NCBI GenBank assembly: GCA_019916065.1
Contig: CM034241.1
Location: forward strand, 25,662,340-25,726,339
Direction: 5' to 3'
DNA: 64,000 bases
Origin: Vitellaria paradoxa
Taxonomy: Eukaryota; Streptophyta; Magnoliopsida; Ericales; Sapotaceae
Numbering within the stretch: position 1 is the first letter of the stretch; every line of letters starts with the position of its first letter. Positions 59,036 to 64,000 of the stretch are shown here, in pieces. Made by a program: the position numbers and the translations under genes. Below the pieces are notes generated by a model. The model was not told the origin of the DNA. It did not search any database and saw only the letters and a program-made list of their open reading frames with translations.

Positions 59036-59789
59036 TGGTACACACATCAATATTTAACTATTTTTACATGTAAGTAAAATAGTAGTTACGGTGACGGTTT
59101 CATCGAATCGTTGTAAGTATAATTTACATTATTCAGTTGAGATCTATTGAATTAATTGTTGCATAAACAGTATACCACCTAAACACATGCACTGTAATGG
59201 GTCACTTAATACAATGTAGTATTACAGCCACTGCATATAGGCACCTAGGAGATTCTGATTACTGGGCTTTAGTAGCTCACCCCTCGTGGGAATATTTTTT
59301 CAGGATATTAAGCACAGGGATACAGAAGATGAGCTGGAAAGAGATTAATTTCTCTTAAATATTCCATCAGAAGAGTTATTTATTTTTTTCTTCTTTCCTG
59401 CGCAGAGCTGGAGGACTTTATTTTTGGTCTGTAACAATTGTTGGATGATTGTAATTATTAAGCTTAGACCTAATTTGCTTTTATTTGGTATGTAATGTTA
59501 ATCGCGTGGTTGGGACACTTAGATGGCTCTATAATATTTTTTTCTATTTTTATTTTGTGCCCTGCAGTTGAAATCCCATCAAATGGTTTAGTCCAATGAC
59601 TTATAAATATTGTTTGGGATAAATAAAGGATTTTGAATATCTTAAATTTTTCTTGCGGGTCAACCCCAGTTTGGAGGAAAATTTTGGGGTGTGACATCGT
59701 GTTATTATCATCTTATTTTTATACCTAACAAATAAATCCCAAGTCACCCCTGGGCATTCGGTTATAAAAATCCGGGGCGTGACAAAAGT

Positions 59790-62290
59790 ACTTCATTGGG
59801 TTAGTTATTTTTTAATGTTGAATTTTGTTTGAGACAAAAATAAAAGGAAAGAAAGGTAGAGAAAGAATTTTCTTTTTCGCTTTTCAGTGTTGGTCCAACT
59901 TTGGATGAAAAGAGAAGAGTCGGGAAGTTAAAAAGTGGATTTCACTAATTTTTAAATATATTTCATACAAAAATTAAATTATATTTTTTTCCTTTATTGC
60001 TTTTATTTTTTTATTAGTTTTTAGTTGGGATTTAAGTATTATTAGTTAAATAGAAATTTTGTTGTGAAGCTAATCCGACCTGCAACTTGAGTTTGATTTA
60101 GATACAAAAAATTAGTTTTTAAATTATTTTTAGGTATATTGTTCGTATTCATTAAAAAATTATAGAAGAATAAAAAGCAAAAAAAGAAAATAGTAAGTCA
60201 TTATCAGTAAAATTAGAAGTTAAAGAGAGTTATTCAACAAATTATTAATAACAAAACACACATCATAACATAAGATTTTTTTACAAAATAATCAATTAAA
60301 ATTTGGGCCTTTGGGGACACCACAAAGAATTAGAATTTCAAATAGGATAAAAATCAAGGGTGACAAACAATCATTTTATCTTGACTAATCTGTCCTCTAC
60401 TTTCCAATCGCTCTACTTCGGGTAGTCTATCTTCTACTTTTTATTCACCTACTTCTAGCGAAAGTTTTACTGTGAATTAAAATGAGATGAAAATTCAAAT
60501 TAAAAAAAAAACAGGCCTTATATATTTTAATGAAAACTATTAAAAAATAAGTCAAAAAATAAATATATAAACAAAAAAGTAAATACATAATTAAAAAACT
60601 AATTTCAATATAAAAGAATATCATCTAATAAAAGTAAATATAGGAAAATCATTCTCATTCATAATGACCCAATAGAAAAGCTAACAAACAATCACTCCTA
60701 ACCATCTTAATAATAAGTAAAAGTTATCATAATAAAATTCTAGTCAGTTTTTCTAGGTGTTAATGCTATTTCATACCATTTTTTTAATTTGCTATATGTA
60801 ATAGAATTTCATATGAATTTGTATTCTATTTCAAATAAAAATATATTACATAATTTAATAAATACGAAATTACCTAATTATTTATTAAAAATAAAAAAAA
60901 TAAAAAATAAGAAGTTATCTGATAAATAGAAGAATTGATTAAATAAAAATATTAAGTGATATCAATGCATATTCTTATTTGAATAAAATTGTGAATATGT
61001 GGTAATTATGTACAATACTAATTTTTTTATTATATAATTATAAATTAAGATAATTATAAATATAAATTAATGTTAATAAATTAAAATATTTATTTAATAG
61101 GATAATTATTTTTTTACATTATTTTGTTTAATTGTGGAATCAATATTTTTTTAAAATATTTATGTATTTTTGTTTCTTTTAAATTCTATATGCAGTTTTC
61201 TTATTATTGTTATATCTCTTAATTTAACGGATATTTTTAATTTTTATAACATTTATTATTTTAAATTCTGTATTTTTAAATTGAAAAGAGCAATATATGC
61301 AACATTTAAAAAATAAAATCATTTCAAATAACCACGCCTTGGTCTACATCATCCATTGTCAGATTTATTTTTTTAATTTCTAATATTATTTAATTTTTTT
61401 AAAAAATAATATTACAATATAGATAATTTTAATAAATAATATTATAATAAGATTTAAGATATATCACTTATTTTGTCTAATGATAAAAATAATAAAGGAC
61501 ATGTTATTTGTTAATAAATTAAAATCTTTATTTAATAGATTAATTAATTTGTTTTGCATTATTTTGCTTACTAATAATAATTATTATGTTTTCAATTAAA
61601 ATTTATTAAAATATAAAAAATTAAAAATAAGAAGTTATATGATAAATAGAAGTGTAGATTAAATAATAATTTGTTTAATAAAACAATATTTTGTTTAATA
61701 ATAATTATTATGTTTTAAATAACAATTTATCAAACTATAAAAAAAAAGTTATATGACAAATAGAAGTGTAGATTAAATAAAAATATCAAGTGACACCCAT
61801 AATTATTAGAAGTTATGAATGTGAGAGTAATTATCATTGACTAGGAAATATAATTACATATAATAAAAATTATATGAAAATAAAAGAGTATAAATATCCA
61901 ATAAAAGTTTTTCAAATGTATCAAAATATAGTTAGATATAATTTGGTTTGCATGAAAATCAGTTATGAATGTGAGAGTAATCATCATTGATTAGGAAATA
62001 TAATTGGATATAACTGAAATTATAGGAAAATAAAAGAGTATAAGTGTTCAACAAAAGTTTTCTAACATTCAGACTTTTTATAACAGTATAGATTAATATA
62101 GAAATGTGACGCTACATCAAATTTAATGTTTGTTCGATAATAACACAATTTAAATGGTTACATTTTAATTTAATAATTTACACATACTTATGTATTTTTT
62201 CAATTAAAAATTTATGAATATATTTACACTGTTAAATCTCAATAAAACATTCTAAATTGAGTGATTACTAGACTGACATCAACCTCTCTA
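59790..62290. repeat. AT-rich non-coding DNA with dispersed short repeats
   Basis: Three related stretches contain AGAAGTTAT.TGA.AAATAGAAG (about 60880-60960, 61586-61675, 61708-61795). A 150-bp direct repeat starts AGTTATGAATGTGAGAGTAAT at 61811 and 61961. I see no gene. Confidence 0.55.
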
Positions 62291-62372
62291 TTTTCGATAA
62301 AGAGGTGGTTTTGAAGTTCAATTTTTAACAATTTTTGACATTTTTGTCAAAAGTCAATAGTTAAATTTTTTT

Positions 62373-62568
62373 AGTGTGTTTGATAAAATAAATAGTAATT
62401 GTTAACAACTTTTGACAATTTTTAAGTATTTAGTAAAAAATTTTTAACAACTTTTTAAAAATTTTGACAACTTTCTGTTTGTTAGGAAAATTTTAAAAAC
62501 TTTTGAGTTGAGTAAGTTGCTACTACTGAGCGGAAAAAAGGTAAAAATTGGTGTTTTACCAAACACTT
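62373..62568. mobile_element. Possible small MITE
   Basis: The left end AGTGTGTTTGATAAAA and the right end TTTTACCAAACACTT are imperfect inverted repeats about 196 bp apart, similar to hAT-type MITE ends in plants. No clear target duplication. Confidence 0.3.
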
Positions 62569-63178
62569 AAATCCCAAAAATTAATAAATTTATGTCAAAA
62601 TTTGCTCCTCCAACCATTACCATAGAGGGTAAAGAAACTAAAAAAATGAGTAAAGATACTTTTTTTATTTTTATTTTTTTATTTTATGATTTTGCTACAA
62701 TATTATTTCATATTAGCTTCTCCAAATTATTTTTTATTAAATAAATATTTTCTTAGCCTAGCCGACCACATAGCTCACCATTTTTCAATTTCTAATATAT
62801 TTAATTAATCCTAATAAATGTTTTGTTTTTTAAGAAAAATATTCTAAATTGCCTAGAGCAATTCGCTAGAACACTTAATATGCTCCTTTTTTCTTTTGTC
62901 ATTAAAAACATTTTATGAGATATTTTATTTTTCAATGATAAAAATAAAAATTAATATAATACAATTAGACAATATGACTGTTAAAAATTTTTTAATTAGA
63001 ATATACATATTTTGTAAATAAATGATCATTAAAAATATAGTCTCTAGAACTGTAAGTGTCGAAAATAATGTCCATTGTAAAAATATTTTTTTTTTTGAAA
63101 ATAATTGAACAATGGATAAAAATAAGGAAATATTTGAGAAATCAACACTTAAATATTGTAGAGAACAATTTACACTTT

Positions 63179-64000
63179 GGAATGGCAAATTTGATGGGAT
63201 TTGATTTCATTTGGTGTGAATTCCTACCAATTTTTATGTTCCTAATTAAAATAAAATTTTATAAGTTGAACTTGATTTAATTTCATAACTTAAATTTTGA
63301 GATTTTTATATTATTTGAAATCTAATAAAAAATAATAGAATTTGAAAAGAATTCATTATTTTCTCAAGTCATGTAACTAAGTGGATAAATTGACCCTTAT
63401 ATATCATATTTATCGTATTTTCTATTAATATAGTTAAATTTTGTATTTTTCTTAAATTAATTTAATTCAATTCTTAAATTCAAACATGTTCCAAATGTAA
63501 AATTTTATTTATTAAATTAAATCAAATTAATTCTGTATCTTAAAATTAAATTAATTCTAAAGAGCAATATTTTCAAATAGTGTGTTAAAGAATTTGATAT
63601 AAAATACAAGAAATCCTAACCCCAAAATTTTATGTCATCACCTTCTTCGATTTCCTAAACATATTATGATTCGCTGAAAGTGAGCTAATTTCTTGAGGCG
63701 TCTTTCTCGATCCTATTTTCGTCTTTGGACATGTGAATGGGAACTTATTGCACTTTTTTCTTCAATTGCCATTACATTAGGGATGGACAGCACAAGGCTG
63801 CTTATTCAATATCTTTAACACCCTTTTTGGAAGGGTAAATTAGATAGAATTTGATTTTATTTGATAAGAATTCTAACTAATTTTTATGTTTGAAATTAAA
63901 ATAAAATTTTATAAGTTGAATCTGATTTCATTTCATAACTTAAATTTTAGAATTTTTATATCATTTGAAATCTAATACAAAATAATAGAATTTGATTAGA
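63179..64000. repeat. Two direct copies of a segment of about 172 bp
   Basis: 63179-63350 and 63829-64000 align over their length (phrases AATTAAAATAAAATTTTATAAG, AATAATAGAATTTGA). The second copy runs off the window. They could be the ends of a small LTR-type element or independent copies of one repeat. Between them nothing coding is seen. Confidence 0.6.

Larger units (their letters stand above)
56044..59784. mobile_element. Large solo LTR of another gypsy family
   Basis: It starts TGTAATAACC, ends GGGGCGTGACA and is flanked by a perfect 5-bp duplication AAAGT (56039-56043 and 59785-59789). The length of 3.74 kb and the ends suit a Tekay/Del-type chromovirus LTR, but no coding part is present to confirm the lineage or strand. 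A second GGGGTGTGACA phrase occurs at about 59686-59696. It contains the cross-family module (about 57189-57298), two tRNA-like segments and a GC-richer block at about 58660-58790. Confidence 0.82.

Noticed and set aside
62925..63188. Minus-strand hydrophobic ORF of 87 codons
   Set aside because: Composed of AT-rich codons in sequence without gene context; hydrophobicity is expected from the base composition.

Overview
The window looks like heterochromatic DNA from a flowering plant nuclear genome. It is AT-rich, has no intact host gene that I can recognise, and is dominated by Ty3/gypsy LTR retrotransposons nested inside one another. Most belong to an Athila-like lineage: a tRNA-Asp type primer-binding site, polypurine tracts ending in GTTGGGGGG, LTRs of about 1.5-2 kb, an integrase without a chromodomain, and an env-like open reading frame between integrase and the 3' LTR. 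The oldest, outermost element (E0) is Tat-like, with a second, archaeal-type RNase H.

Layout. E0 (+) fills 1-3272 and 34582-35759 and is heavily decayed. E1 (-, 3273-34581) sits inside the E0 archaeal-type RNase H. E2 (+, 5220-21307, perfect target-site duplication AGCAA) sits inside the 3' non-coding part of E1. A solo LTR, S1 (7983-9732, TSD TCTGG), sits inside the E2 gag. A second, inverted solo LTR, S2 (26189-28076), splits the E1 integrase. E3 (+, 35760 to about 49659) interrupts the E0 integrase. Its 5' LTR holds a third, inverted solo LTR, S3 (36487-38293, TSD CTTTC), and its 3' LTR is broken off after about 290 bp. The nesting gives the order E0 oldest, then E1 and E3, then E2, S2 and S3, then S1.

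From 49660 to 56043 there is low-copy-looking DNA: a decayed minus-strand fragment resembling a GRF zinc finger, then a tandem duplication of about 2.4 kb (51286-53709 and 53710-56042). Each copy carries a MITE-like inverted-repeat element and short AT-rich tandem repeats. A large solo LTR of another gypsy family (56044-59784, TSD AAAGT) follows and contains two tRNA-like segments. From 59785 to 64000 I see AT-rich non-coding DNA with short dispersed and tandem repeats.

E2 is the youngest full element. Its two LTRs differ at roughly two dozen positions by eye over about 1.98 kb, and its gag, pol and env-like frames are still long. It is nevertheless inactive: gag carries S1 and two stop codons, the protease has two small frame disruptions and the integrase has one TGA. 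The most interesting signals are not genes. (i) A 10-bp palindrome, GGTYCGRACC, is clustered in the LTRs and again between integrase and env-like ORF, with matching spacing in E2. (ii) A leader intron appears to end a few bases before the env-like ATG in all three Athila-like elements. (iii) LTR stem-loops show compensatory base changes between E2 and S1. (iv) A sequence module of about 110 bp is shared by LTRs of different families.
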